Shown here piece by piece: positions 35,157 to 45,761 of a DNA stretch of 64,000 nucleotides. The position numbers were made by a program, and so were the translations under genes. This DNA comes from Acanthochromis polyacanthus (Eukaryota > Chordata > Actinopteri > Pomacentridae): contig NC_067122.1 of the NCBI RefSeq assembly GCF_021347895.1, positions 39,304,082 through 39,368,081 of the forward strand. Direction: 5' to 3'. Position 1 is the first letter of the stretch; each line of letters starts with the position of its first letter. Below the pieces are notes generated by a model. It had not been told where the DNA came from, ran no database searches, and was given only the letters and a program-made list of their open reading frames with translations.

Positions 35157-37230
35157 ATGGCAGCGGTAGAAGACGACTTCGAGATAGAAAGCCCTCCAGT
35201 GAATTTAAAGTCTGCAGTGTGGCAGCATTTTGGTTTCCCAGTATTTACAAAAGAAAATGGAGAGAAAACTACTGACAGGACAAAGACTGCATGTAAGCAT
35301 TGTAAGAGACTGCTGTCGTACACAAATTGCACGACTAACATGTCACAGCATGAGCTGAGTTTGCCGCCGACTCCCCCACAGGAGCGACGCCTAGCAAAGG
35401 GACAAACTACACTGGGGAATGTATTTGCACGTCCGCTAGCCGACTCCAGTGCAAGGGCCAAAGCGATCACGCGGTCCATCGCTGTGTATATGGCTAAAAA
35501 CATGAGCCCATTTTCAACCGTGGAAAACGAAGGCTTCCAGGACATGATAAAAACTTTAGAGCCGAAATACACGCTGCCGTCCCGCCCCCACTTCAGTCAG
35601 AAGGTGATGCCCGAACTGTACAGGCAAGTCAAAGCTGATGTTGTTACAGTGCTTGAAAATGCGGATAGTGTGGCGATTACAACAGACGGATGGACATCTA
35701 GAGCAACGCAAAGTTACCTCACTATTACTGCTCATGTGATCACCCCAGAGTGGAAAATGGCCAGTTTTGTGCTTCAAACGCGTCCCCTTTTTGAAACCCA
35801 CACCGGGACAAACATTGCCCAAGTACTGAGAGAGGCTGTAGCAGAGTGGAAACTAGATCGACCAAAACATAGCATCGCCGTTGTTACTGATAACGCAAGA
35901 AACATGGACGTTGCCGTGAGAGAGGCTGGACTCGGGCCCCATATTAAATGCTTTGCTCACACCCTGAACCTGGCGACGCAGGCTGGTCTGGCTGTCCCCC
36001 GGGTCTCTTGTCTCTTAGGTCGCATCAGGCGCATTGTGGCTTTTTTTCACCGCAGCCCTTCTGCAACCGCTGTGTTAACTTCAAAACAAAAGGCGCTTGA
36101 CCAAGGCAACCAGCACAAGCTTATTATGGATGTTACGACCCGCTGGAACAGCAGTCTGGACATGGTTGAACGCTATCTGGAGCAACAGGTCGCGGTTGCA
36201 GCAGCTCTTCTCAGCGCGGACATAAGACGAAATGCACGTGAAATCAACACGCTGGACAACTCAGACATCAGAGATGCCGAGGACATTGTGAAACTTTTGA
36301 AACCTTTAAAAACAGCCACCACTGTGCTCAGTGATGAGCACAATCCCACAGTGTCACTCATTGTCCCTCTAAAATACATGATTGAGCAAAGCATGGAAAG
36401 TAATGAAGAAGACTCTGTCACAGTGACGGCAATGAAGGCAGCTATACTGAGCAATCTGTCAGACAGGTATACAAGGGAATAAAGCTATTTGCTGGAGTGT
36501 ACTGCAGTTGACCCCAGATTTCGCACCCTACCCAATCTAGAGGAAAACCAGCGCCAGGATGTCTTCCACAGGATCAAGAATAAAGCTGTGCAGCTACTCA
36601 ATCAGGTATTAATTTCAAGCTTTAATGTTTTAAATATAAAAAATATTATTTATAAGATTATAATATATAACATATAACTTTATAAATATACTTTACTTCT
36701 GTAAAATATAAAAGATAATGTTTTAACAGCATTATCATTAAAAAAAAAAGAAAGAAAAACAGAAGCTATTTTTGTGTTTTACTGATTTATAGTCCAGCCT
36801 ACAAGAGGACACCAGCAGTGATGGAGGAGCAGAACCCAGTGCTTCAGAACCTACAGTGGAGGCAGACACTGTGCAGCCACAACCCCCTCCCGCCAAGAAG
36901 ACAGCCTTAGAAGATCTTCTAGAAGGGACTTTTGATTCAACTGTTCATGCTGCTCCAGACCACATTCAAATGGTGGAAACAGAAATCAACAGGTACAGAA
37001 GTGAAGAACCCACACCTCTCAAGAGCTGCCCTCTGGACTGGTGGAATGAGCATGGTAGGAACTACCCAAAACTTTCTCCACTTGCAAAGTCATACCTCAC
37101 CACACCAGCAACTTCAGTAGCAAGTGAACGAGTCTTCTCAACAGCAGGGGACATTGTTACTATGCAAAGATCTCAACTTTTGCCCGAGAATGTTGACATA
37201 TTGGTGTTTCTTAAAAAAAAATATGCCTAA
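35157..37230 (+). pseudogene. hAT transposase gene with one nonsense codon
   Basis: Two exons are visible: 35157-36605 and 36793-37230, with a 187-base GT..AG intron that joins in phase 0. The N-terminus is a BED-type zinc finger (WQHFGF, CKHC, NMSQHE), though the last histidine position looks altered. The catalytic RNase-H-like core shows ITTDGWTSR, AVVTDNARNM, CFAHTLNLATQ and TTRWNSSLDMVERY. Then LDPRF-like VDPRFRTLP appears, and exon 2 holds the hAT dimerisation region (WWNEHGRNYPKLSPLAKSYL, ATSVASERVFSTAG). A TAA at 36480-36482 stops the frame after 441 residues, and the same frame continues immediately after it. A read-through or corrected frame would be about 630 residues, normal for the family. 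I consider it a recently inactivated gene unless the stop is a sequencing error. Confidence 0.88.
36606..36792 (+). other. Intron of the hAT transposase
   Basis: It starts GTATTAATT and ends TTTATAG. Its very AT-rich composition contrasts with both exons, and the flanking codons join without a shift. Confidence 0.7.
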
Positions 37231-38033
37231 GAAGAAGCACTAGTCTATTTTTGATGATCTCAACTTCTGTTTCTCCAGCTGCATTGTGTAATAGCAAGTT
37301 GCATGCATGAATGCAGGCGTTCAAATGTTAAAAAGTGTTTCAAAAGAAAAGAAAGATGGACTTGTGTTCACAAATCTTTAGTACATCTACATCCGTTTAT
37401 TTTCATGTTTAGTTCTGGTACTAAAAAGAAGTTGCAGTCTAATACAATGTCAATATTGCAGAGAAAAAACATTGGCATTGATTATTACACCGTTATGTCC
37501 TGTAAGTTTTCTTTCTGAGAAATAGCTGGAGAGTGGAGACTGGAACTAAATGCAGATGTTGAAATAAAAGAAAAACCTTTTGGTATTAAAAAAGTGTCAT
37601 ATTAATTTTGTAAATAGGGTTCTAAAAAAGTAAAAATAAAATCGAAAAAAATCGAAATCGGGAAGTTGAAATCGAAAATCGAATCGAATCGGGGCTTGAG
37701 TGAATCGTTACATCCCTACCAAACTATCTTAACTGATGCTAGCTGCAGGATTGTAGTTGATCCTGTTATGACTCTCGGCCTGACTGCTTGGGTTCCTGGA
37801 CTCTTTCCAGGTTTTGTGTTGTCCTCCAGACCAAGCCTTGTTTTTTGTGCCATGTTGTGCCTGTCTGTGTTGTGCTCTGGCCCAACTCTCTCTCCCATAA
37901 TTAGGTCAGAGTGGTTTCAGCATCAGCTGAGGCCACTCCTCTCATCAAGGGTGCAGGGCGGGCTGAGCAGCTGTTTCAGATTCACCATCACACCTCTCTG
38001 ACAATAAAAGGCCGGTTCAGACATTCATTCGAC

Positions 38034-38044
38034 GCCGGATTGTT
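38034..38044 (+). promoter_or_regulatory. Predicted 5' end of RNA, self-primer sequence
   Basis: GCCGGATTGTT sits 25-31 bases after the TATA-like box and is the exact reverse complement of 38647-38657, just past the LTR. In Tf1/sushi-group elements the first 11 or so bases of the mRNA fold back as primer, which this fits exactly. Confidence 0.75.
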
Positions 38045-38222
38045 ATACGACTACCATGTTAGTGACTCTCCAGCCAAGCTCATGCCATACGAATCCTTGT
38101 CTAGATATTCTGAAATCGGAATTGAAATCAACGAACAGTAAATCTCTTGTCCTCTGTCTGCCTTCACAGTTCCAGTTGCTCAGCCTGAACGAATCCCGGA
38201 CCCAGCACAGGCAGTCAGCCCA

Positions 38223-38480
38223 GAGAAATCCACAGCCACGATCACGAACCGAACCACGATTCAGGCCGAGCCTAGAACCACAGCCAAGGGAAATCTACAG
38301 CCACGACCACGACCCGAACCACGACCCAGGCCGAGCCTAGAACCACAGCCAAGAGAAATCAACAGCCACGATCACGAACCGAACCACGATTCAGGCCGAG
38401 CCTAGAACCACAGCCAAAAGACATCCACAGCCACGACCACGAACCGAACCACGCCCGAGACGGACCCCGGAACCACAGCC
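38223..38480 (+). repeat. Four-unit tandem repeat in the LTR
   Basis: Units of about 64 bp share ACAGCCACGA.CACGA.CCGAAC and AGGCCGAGCCTAGAACCACA. The last unit is more diverged. The right LTR has the same units in the same number (about 43653-43910). Confidence 0.85.
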
Positions 38481-38646
38481 CAGACCAAGCCCTGAACCAC
38501 AGCCAAAACCCAGCCGAGATCCCCAGCCCTGCGAACCCCCACAGCCAACCCTTCCTCCACTAAACACTCCCCTCCTTCAGCAATAAAGAACCATTAACAC
38601 ACCTGATCCGAGTTCTTGCACCGCTTCCTACCCCTGAGCGTGACAG

Positions 38647-38657
38647 AACAATCCGGC
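38647..38657 (+). other. Primer-binding site for self-priming
   Basis: AACAATCCGGC lies one base after the LTR end and pairs over all 11 bases with the predicted RNA start. It does not look like the TGG-start tRNA-type binding site found in most retrotransposons. Confidence 0.75.
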
Positions 38658-38661
38658 CACA

Positions 38662-39880
38662 ATGGAAGCGGAGAACTCAGGTCCCGAAGAACCAAACCCC
38701 GCCCAGGTCCTCCAGGCTGTTGCCATCCATGGTCAACTTCTAGGACAGCACAGTAAGACCTTGAAGGATCTGGTGGAAGCGGGGAACCAGGTTTCGGCCC
38801 AACTCCAGACCCTGTCCGACCACATGACGCAGATATCCTCAGCTCCCACGGTGCTGGAACAGCACAGTCAAGCGCTTCAGGAGCTTGGAGCAACTTGTCA
38901 GCTTCTGAACAACCGATCGGGGGACATGAGTACCCAGCTGCACCAGATCACCGCCGCTCTCGCTCGACTCTCAAACCCGCAGCCCCCTCCAGCTTCCCCA
39001 GCTCCTCCGCCGAACCCCCCATCTCTCAGCAATGACCAAGCTATGTTAACCCCGAACTGGGCTCCGGAACCCAAGATACCAGACCCGGAGCGATACGCTG
39101 GGGATCAGGGAGCCTGTGGAGACTTCCTGATGCAGGTATCATTAGTTTTTAGCACTCAGCCACAGAAATTTCGCACCGACGAACAGAAAATATCTTACAC
39201 TCTGAGCCTGTTGAAGGGTTCAGCGCTTCGATGGGGCTCGGCGGTCTGGCAGAATAAACGTCCCGCGTGTGCCTCATACGCGACCTTCATAGAAGAGATG
39301 AAGCGGGCATTCGATCACCCAGTACGAGGAGCGGAAGCCATGAAAAGACTGGGTAACCTGCTTCAGGGGGATCAAAGTGTGGCCACCTACGCGGTAGAGT
39401 TCCGGACGTTAGCAGCTGAGGTGGACTGGACCGACTCGACCCTCCGGTACCAGTTTCTTCGTGGTCTCTCGGAGGAATTAAAGGATGAACTGGCCCGCCG
39501 AGATGAAGCAGCGGATCTGAACACGCTTATAGATCAAGCCATCAGCTTGGATAATAGACTACGAGAGAGAAGGCGAGAAAAGAGAGTTACCCACCTGCAG
39601 GCGACGCGCTCTACCCTCGCTGCGCAACCACGACCCGGAGATTACATTCCGACGATTCCATCTACCCCACCTCCACGAAGGGTTCCGCCAGCCAGATCCG
39701 CTACAACCATGAGCGAGGAGCCCATGCAGCTCGGAAGGGCCCGCCTCTCTCCGGAGGAACGAGCGGAGCGCATCAGGAGAGGGGCATGTTTTTATTGTGG
39801 CGAGAGGGCCACCTAGTGGCCGTTTGCCCATCCCGGCCGGGAAAAGACCCGGCTCACCTAGGTCTGGGGAGATCCGGGTG
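38662..39880 (+). pseudogene. gag of the sushi-type element, frameshifted in the zinc knuckle
   Basis: The ATG starts 16 bases after the LTR. The protein has an N-terminal coiled-coil-like region (residues about 15-105), a Pro-rich linker (about 108-130), then the capsid-like core (YAGDQGACGDFLMQVSLVF to ELKDELARRDEAADLNTL, similar in layout to fish sushi and mammalian PEG10/RTL capsids). The nucleocapsid CCHC motif begins CFYCGE, but the frame is one base short at 39801-39808. The second half of the knuckle (HLVAVC) is therefore in the next frame, and the as-written ORF stops at 39816. This copy cannot make a complete gag as written. Confidence 0.88.
39839..39845 (+). promoter_or_regulatory. 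Candidate -1 ribosomal frameshift site GGGAAAA
   Basis: The heptamer lies 27 bases past the zinc knuckle. In the frame of the second knuckle half it parses as G GGA AAA, a classic X XXY YYZ slippery site. A -1 slip enters exactly the protease/pol frame. The related PEG10 gene uses GGGAAAC for the same purpose. Confidence 0.65.
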
Positions 39881-42800
39881 AGCCAGGCATCAGTCTCCCC
39901 TGTGCTAACACACCTTTTGGTTTCTTCCTCTCTTCACTGGGAGGGATCCCAAACACCGGTGGAAGCTCTCATTGACTCCGGAGCGGAGGGTAACTTTATT
40001 GATGTGACCTTAGTTAGACGTTTATCTTTGCCTACAGAATGCATTAAGATGCCTCTATGTGCTGTAGCTTTCAACGGTCGCCGCCTAGCCCAGGTCAGTG
40101 ACAGGACCCTTCCAGTTACATTCCGGACATCAGGTAACCATGTTGAAACCTTGTCTTTTTATGTTTTATCGGGTTTGAACTCGCCCGTGGTTTTGGGGTA
40201 TCCTTGGTTAAGTAAGCACAACCCTCAGATAGATTGGAAACTGGGAAAGATTTTAACATGGAGTACAGACTGCTATGCATCATGTCTGGGTTCGGCAGAG
40301 ACCCCCGGTTGCCCAGAGCCTAGAACTCTGTCTTTTAACCCTGATCTATCTGGCGTACCACCGGAATACCATGATTTAGCTAATGTTTTCGATAAAGACC
40401 GAGCTAAGACCTTGCCCCCACACCGACCTTATGACTGTGCTATAGACTTGTTGGAGGGTGCACCTTTGCCGAATGGCAGGCTATATAATCTTTCGAAACC
40501 GGAAAGATCAGCCATGGAGAACTATATTAGGGAATCGTTGGCCGCAGGTTTAATACGTCCGTCTACTTCCCCAGTCGGGGCGGGGACCTTCTTTGTGGGG
40601 AAAAAGACGGCGGACTCCGACCGTGCGTTGATTATAAAAAATTAAACGACATCACGGTTCGCAACAAGTATTCCTTACCGCTTATCGACTCCGCTTTTAC
40701 TCCATTGCATGGCGCCACCGTCTTTTCCAAGCTAGACTTACGAAATGCCTATCACTTGGTGCGGGTGCGGGAGGGGGATGAATGGAAGACAGCGTTTAAC
40801 ACTCCATTTGGTCACTTTGAATACTGCGTTATGCCTTTCGGGTTAACGAATGCTCCGGCTGTCTTCCAGCATCTGGTGAACGACGTCCTGAGGGACTTCT
40901 TGAACCGGTGCGTCTTCGTGTATCTTGATGACATCCTGATCTTCTCCCGCGGCTTGGGGGAGCACCGGCGACACGTGAGAGAGGTTCTCGAGCGACTGTT
41001 AGAGAACCGGCTTTTTGTCAAGGCCGAAAAATGTGTGTTTCACGTGTCGTCGGTGACCTTCTTGGGTTACATCATTGCCGCGGGGGAGGTCAGGATGGAT
41101 CCTGCCAAGGTGGCGGCGGTGGCGGATTGGCCGGAGCCCGGGGACCGCAAACAGCTCCAGCGGTTCCTGGGCTTCGCCAATTTCTATCGCCGCTTCATAC
41201 AGAACTACAGCCAGATTGCGTCTCCCCTCACAACACTCACGTCCAGTTCACGTCCGTTTGTTTGGTCTCCGGCAGCGAATCATGCCTTTAACACGTTGAA
41301 ATCTAAGTTTGTTTCCTCTCCTGTTCTTGTTCAGCCAGATCCCACGCAACAGTTCATTGTGGAGGTCGACGCCTCGGACACCGGAGTAGGAGCGGTGCTG
41401 TCTCAGCGTGCAGGTGGAGATGGGAAGCTACACCCCTGTGCGTTCTTCTCCCGAAAACTCTCACCAGCGGAGAGAAACTATGATGTCGGTAACCGAGAGT
41501 TGTTGGCTGTAAAGATGGCACTGGAGGAGTGGCGGCACTGGCTGGAGGGTGCAGAGGTGCCGTTTCTGGTCTGGACAGACCATAAGAACCTCCAGTACTT
41601 ACGGACCGCCAAGAGACTAAACCCGAGGCAAGCCAGGTGGTCTTTATTTTTTGATAGGTTTCAGTTTACTCTGGCATATCGTCCCGGTTCTAGTAATGGT
41701 AAACCCGATGCGCTGTCCCGCATCGCCTCAAAGGAGGCATTTCCTAAGAATCCAGAACCCATTCTTTCTCCTTGTCACCTGGCTTGCCTCACGTGGAATA
41801 TTGAGTCAGTGGTCAAGAAAGCTCAGCAAGATCAGGTGTTCCCCGAGGCCGGTCCTCCTGGAACCTTGTTCGTTCCTGAAGCAGCCCGATCAGAAGTCCT
41901 GCAGTGGGCTCACTCCAGCCAGTTTGCCTGCCACCCAGGGGAGTTTAGAACCTTATCGAACCTTAAAAGGCGGTTTTGGTGGCCTTCCATGACTGGAGAC
42001 TGTCGCCAGTTCGTTGCCGCCTGCTCCGTCTGTGCACAAAATAAGACTTCCACCGCGTCTGCTCCAGGTCTTCTTCGGCCTTTGGTCATTCCTCGACGAC
42101 CCTGGTCGCACATCGCCTTGGACTTCGTCACGGGTTTGCCTCCATCTCACGGTCAGTCGGTTATCTTGTCTATAATTGATCGATTCTCAAAGTTTGCTCA
42201 TTTGATTCCTCTGCCGAAACTTCCCTCGGCCAGAGAAACCGCAGATTTATTGGTTCACCATGTTTTTCGTGCCCATGGTCTCCCGAGAGACATTGTATCT
42301 GACCGTGGGCCGCAATTTACTTCAGCGGTTTGGAAGTCTTTTTGTTCGGCCCTTGGAGCCACGGTCAGTTTATCTTCTGGTTTTCACCCCCAGAGCAATG
42401 GCCAGACGGAGCGGCTGAATCAGTCGATGGAAGCGGCCCTTAGATGCGTGTCATCAAAGGATCCGGGTTCCTGGAGCAAACAACTCCCCTGGGTGGAGTA
42501 CGCCCATAACACCCTCCCCAGTGCCGCTACGGGTCTCTCTCCGTTCCAGTGTGTGTATGGATACCAACCTCCCATGTTTCCGGAACAAGAGCAGGATATT
42601 GAGGTACCCTCGGTCAGGTCCCATCTCCGCCGGTGCGCTCGCACCTGGCGTCGGGCACGTGCCGCCCTGCTCCGGTCGTCCCGCCGTACTCAGGATCTGG
42701 CGAATCGTCATCGGTCCGAGGCGCCGATCTACACCCCGGGTCAGAAGGTCTGGTTAAAAACTCAATATCTGCCTTTACGTGCCTGTCCTAGGAAGTTGTC

Positions 42801-43182
42801 TCTCCGGTTCATTGGTCCCTTTACCGTTTCCAAAATCATTAATCCTGTCGCTGTTCGTTTAGATTTACCTCCGTCACTGAAAGTTCATCCCACGTTTCAT
42901 GTGTCTCAAATCAAACCGGTTCGGGAAGCCCCTCTGGCCCCTCCCGTGCCCGTCCCCCCGCCTCCTCGCATGCTGGATGGCGATCCGGTGTATACGGTTT
43001 CGCGGCTGCTGGATGTCCGCCGTCGGGGTCGGGGTCTGCAGTATTTGGTGGACTGGGAGGGTTATGGACCAGAGGAGCGTTTGTGGGTACCCAAGGCCCG
43101 CATCCTGGACCCCTCCCTCATTCGGGACTTCCACCGCGCCCACCCTGACAAGCCCTGTAGGGCGCCGAGGGGCGCCCATTGA
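39846..43182 (+). pseudogene. pol of the sushi-type element: PR-RT-RNaseH-IN-chromodomain, one frameshift
   Basis: The protease has ALIDSGAEGNFID (active DSGA at 39974-39985). The start of RT (LPNGRLYNLSKPE) lies in the same frame, but an A run at 40601-40605 is one base short and the frame ends at 40645. The remainder is open to 43182: RT with [11 protein letters not shown] (YLDD at 40921-40932), RNase H with [16 protein letters not shown] and [17 protein letters not shown], integrase with an H-H-C-C zinc site ([14 protein letters not shown]) and DDE motifs [19 protein letters not shown] and [15 protein letters not shown], then a chromodomain (42991-43137; [24 protein letters not shown]). 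The chromodomain is thought to guide integration to marked chromatin. Confidence 0.9.
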
Positions 43183-43190
43183 GGGGGGGG
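43181..43190 (+). other. Polypurine tract
   Basis: GAGGGGGGGG overlaps the pol stop codon and ends three bases before the 3' LTR, the normal place for plus-strand DNA priming. Confidence 0.8.
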
Positions 43191-43193
43191 TAC

Positions 43194-44075
43194 TGTTATG
43201 ACTCTCGGCCTGACTGCTTGGGTTCCTGGACTCTTTCCAGGTTTTGTGTTGTCCTCCAGACCAAGCCTTGTTTTTTGTGCCATGTTGTGCCTGTCTGTGT
43301 TGTGCTCTGGCCCAACTCTCTCTCCCATAATTAGGTCAGAGTGGTTTCAGCATCAGCTGAGGCCACTCCTCTCATCAAGGGTGCAGGGCGGGCTGAGCAG
43401 CTGTTTCAGATTCACCATCACACCTCTCTGACAATAAAAGGCCGGTTCAGACATTCATTCGACGCCGGATTGTTATACGACTACCATGTTAGTGACTCTC
43501 CAGCCAAGCTCATGCCATACGAATCCTTGTCTAGATATTCTGAAATCGGAATTGAAATCAACGAACAGTAAATCTCTTGTCCTCTGTCTGCCTTCACAGT
43601 TCCAGTTGCTCAGCCTGAACGAATCCCGGACCCAGCACAGGCAGTCAGCCCAGAGAAATCCACAGCCACGATCACGAACCGAACCACGATTCAGGCCGAG
43701 CCTAGAACCACAGCCAAGGGAAATCTACAGCCACGACCACGACCCGAACCACGACCCAGGCCGAGCCTAGAACCACAGCCAAGAGAAATCAACAGCCACG
43801 ATCACGAACCGAACCACGATTCAGGCCGAGCCTAGAACCACAGCCAAAAGACATCCACAGCCACGACCACGAACCGAACCACGCCCGAGACGGACCCCGG
43901 AACCACAGCCCAGACCAAGCCCTGAACCACAGCCAAAACCCAGCCGAGATCCCCAGCCCTGCGAACCCCCACAGCCAACCCTTCCTCCACTAAACACTCC
44001 CCTCCTTCAGCAATAAAGAACCATTAACACACCTGATCCGAGTTCTTGCACCGCTTCCTACCCCTGAGCGTGACA
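43194..44075 (+). repeat. 3' LTR of the sushi-type element
   Basis: Same length, ends and internal tandem repeat as the 5' LTR, with no mismatch noted by eye. The short open frames inside both LTRs translate identically. Confidence 0.95.
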
Positions 44076-45457
44076 GATCCACAAAGAATTCAGTCCATCT
44101 TTAAACATGTGTGTACTAAAAAATCCACTGGTCCTGATGGCATTTCTGCACTGCTTTTAAAGGCATGTGCAGAGGAGCTCACTCCAGTTTGGTGCTCCAT
44201 CTTCCAGCGGTCTGTGGATACGCACACTGTTCCTGCCCTTTGGAAAAAATCTACAATAGTTCCTGTAGCTAAGAAACAATGTCCTGCTGAAAACAATGAT
44301 TTTAGACCTGTGGCCCTGACTTCAATCGTAATGAAATGCTTTGAGAAGTACATGTTGTCCATACTTAAAGCAGAGGTTCATTTGGCACTTGATCCATACC
44401 AGTTTGCCTATAGGCAGGGGAGAGGCACTGATGATGCCATCAACAGCATCACCCACTTGACTGTCAAGCACCTGGAATGCCCAAAAGCATATGCAAGAAT
44501 TTTATTTATTGATTTTAGTTCAGCTTTTAACACACTCCAACCCCATCTTCTCATCCTAAAAATGAGACAGATGAGTGTTAACCCTTTTTTAATCAAATGG
44601 TATCTTTCTTTTTTAACAAGTCGAAGTCAGCAGGTGAGAGTCAATAACACCCTTTCAGAATGCAAATCAATCAGTACAGGTGCCCCACAGGGTTGTGTCA
44701 GCTCCCCAGTGCTTTTCACACTTTATACAAATGAATGCACAAACCGTCTCCCTGGGAACCTTGTTTTTAAATTTTCTGATGACACCGCCATCCTCAGCCT
44801 ACTGCACAGAGATTCAAACCTTTCAGCCTATTTCTCTGAAATAGAGCACTTTGTGCAGTGGTGTGATGCCCACCATCTCACCCTTAACATTCAGAAAACT
44901 AAAGAGATGATCTTAGACCCGAGATCAGTAGGGGACCGCAGTCCTGTTGTTATACATGACTCACCCATTGAGCAGGTCAGCTCATACAAGTATTTTGGAG
45001 TTCATTTAGACAGCTCTTTTAGTTGGATTGTCCATGTGGAAAGCCTGTGTTCCCGTTTACAGCAGAGACTGGACTTCTTGCGCAGGCTAAGACTGTATGG
45101 TGTGAACAAAAATGTTATGTTTTTATTTTATCAAGCAGTACTGGAGAGTTTAATCCGCTATGGGATGTCAGCCTGGTATGGAAACCTGACTGTAAAGATG
45201 AGAAGCAAACTGGCTCGTTTGGTGCACACGGCCATGAAGCTGATGGGGAAAATGACTACCAATCCTTGCAGTCCATTTATGAGCGAACGGTTCTAAGGCA
45301 AGCTCAGAGGATAGTGACTGAACCGTCACATATCCTTCACTCAGAATACAAGCTCCTTCCCTCAGGCAGACGGTACAGAGTCCCCAACTGCAGACTCAAC
45401 CGTTTTAAGAACTCATTTGTTCCCACCTCCATCAAACTCCTAAACAATGCTGCTTAG
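44076..45457 (+). pseudogene. LINE ORF, C-terminal half: reverse transcriptase
   Basis: The LINE frame resumes directly at the GATCC duplication and reads STGPDGISALLLK, FRPVALTSIVMKCFEK, QFAYRQGRGTDDAI, ILFIDFSSAFNTLQPHL and STGAPQGCVSSPVLFTLY. The catalytic block is FSDD (44772-44783), in place of the usual F/YADD. The thumb-region motif YKYFGVHLDSS follows. A one-base shift near a GGGGAAAA run (about 45243-45250) moves the end (LQSIYERTVLRQAQRI to NSFVPTSIKLLNN) to another frame, stopping at 45457. Apart from the insertions this is the only break noted. Confidence 0.85.
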
Positions 45458-45741
45458 GCCGAAGATTGTGCATTTATTTTTAATTTTCTATAGCGTATGT
45501 TTGTGTCGTGTGACCTTGGGACATGTGCAATACTGTTTTATGTGCAATACTGTTTTTTTGTTTGTTTGTTTGTTTGTTTTGTTTTTATATTGTGTTTTAT
45601 GTGCAATACTGCTTTTATGTGTTTTTATGCACAATATTGTTTTTATGTGTTTTTTGTGCAAGACTGGTAGCACAGCTTTAAGTCCAACACAAATTTCCCC
45701 AAGTGGGACAATAAAGTATATTGAATTGAATTGAATTGAAT
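45458..45741 (+). other. LINE 3' UTR and (TTGAA)n tail
   Basis: A T-rich UTR with repeated TTTTATGTG(CAATACTG) blocks ends in GGGACAATAAAGTATATTGAA and the pentanucleotide tail, typical of the L2 group. Confidence 0.75.
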
Positions 45742-45761
45742 TGAAAAAATGCACTGAACAC

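Larger units (their letters stand above)
34989..37718 (+). mobile_element. hAT transposon, 2730 bp, inserted in the LINE
   Basis: An exact 8-bp duplication CCAAACTA (34981-34988 and 37719-37726) flanks inverted ends TAGGGATGTAACGATTCA / TGAATCGTTACATCCCTA. Subterminal ATCGAAA/ATCGATT motifs crowd both ends, a common arrangement of hAT transposase-binding sites. The element carries its own transposase gene. Perfect ends and duplication imply a fairly recent insertion. Confidence 0.95.
37764..38645 (+). repeat. 5' LTR of the sushi-type element
   Basis: Contains a TATA-like AATAAAAGG (38003-38011), a predicted transcript start about 30 bases later at GCCGGATTGTT (38034), a four-unit 64-bp tandem repeat (about 38223-38480) and an AATAAA (38582-38587) before the TGACA end. 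Confidence 0.95.
37764..44075 (+). mobile_element. Sushi-type Ty3/gypsy chromovirus, 6312 bp
   Basis: Two 882-bp LTRs, each starting TGTTATGACT and ending GAGCGTGACA, enclose gag and pol. A 5-bp duplication GATCC (37759-37763 and 44076-44080) flanks the element. Domain order is gag with a CCHC knuckle, protease, RT, RNase H, integrase and a C-terminal chromodomain, which defines the chromovirus branch. It inserted in the LINE coding strand in the same orientation. I saw no difference between the LTRs in the stretches compared, so insertion was very recent. Confidence 0.95.
33359..45741 (+). mobile_element. Full-length L2/Rex-like LINE split by a hAT and a gypsy insertion
   Basis: The 5' end starts GAAGACGTTTGTCTTCTTCC right after TGAAAAA (33352-33358). 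The 3' end is GACAATAAAGTATATTGAA followed by (TTGAA)n, then TGAAAAA again (45742-45748), giving a candidate 7-bp duplication that partly overlaps the tail repeat. Subtracting the two insertions leaves about 3.3 kb: a short 5' UTR, one APE-plus-RT frame and a 3' UTR. Full-length copies of such LINEs are uncommon because most are 5'-truncated. Confidence 0.82.

Noticed and set aside
35105..35822. Long minus-strand frames opposite the hAT transposase and in the LINE and gypsy
   Set aside because: Shadows of well-supported coding sequence on the plus strand.
37666..38340. Short open frames inside the LTRs (repeated at 43198-43770)
   Set aside because: They occur identically in both LTRs because the LTRs are copies; no domain and no expected LTR protein.
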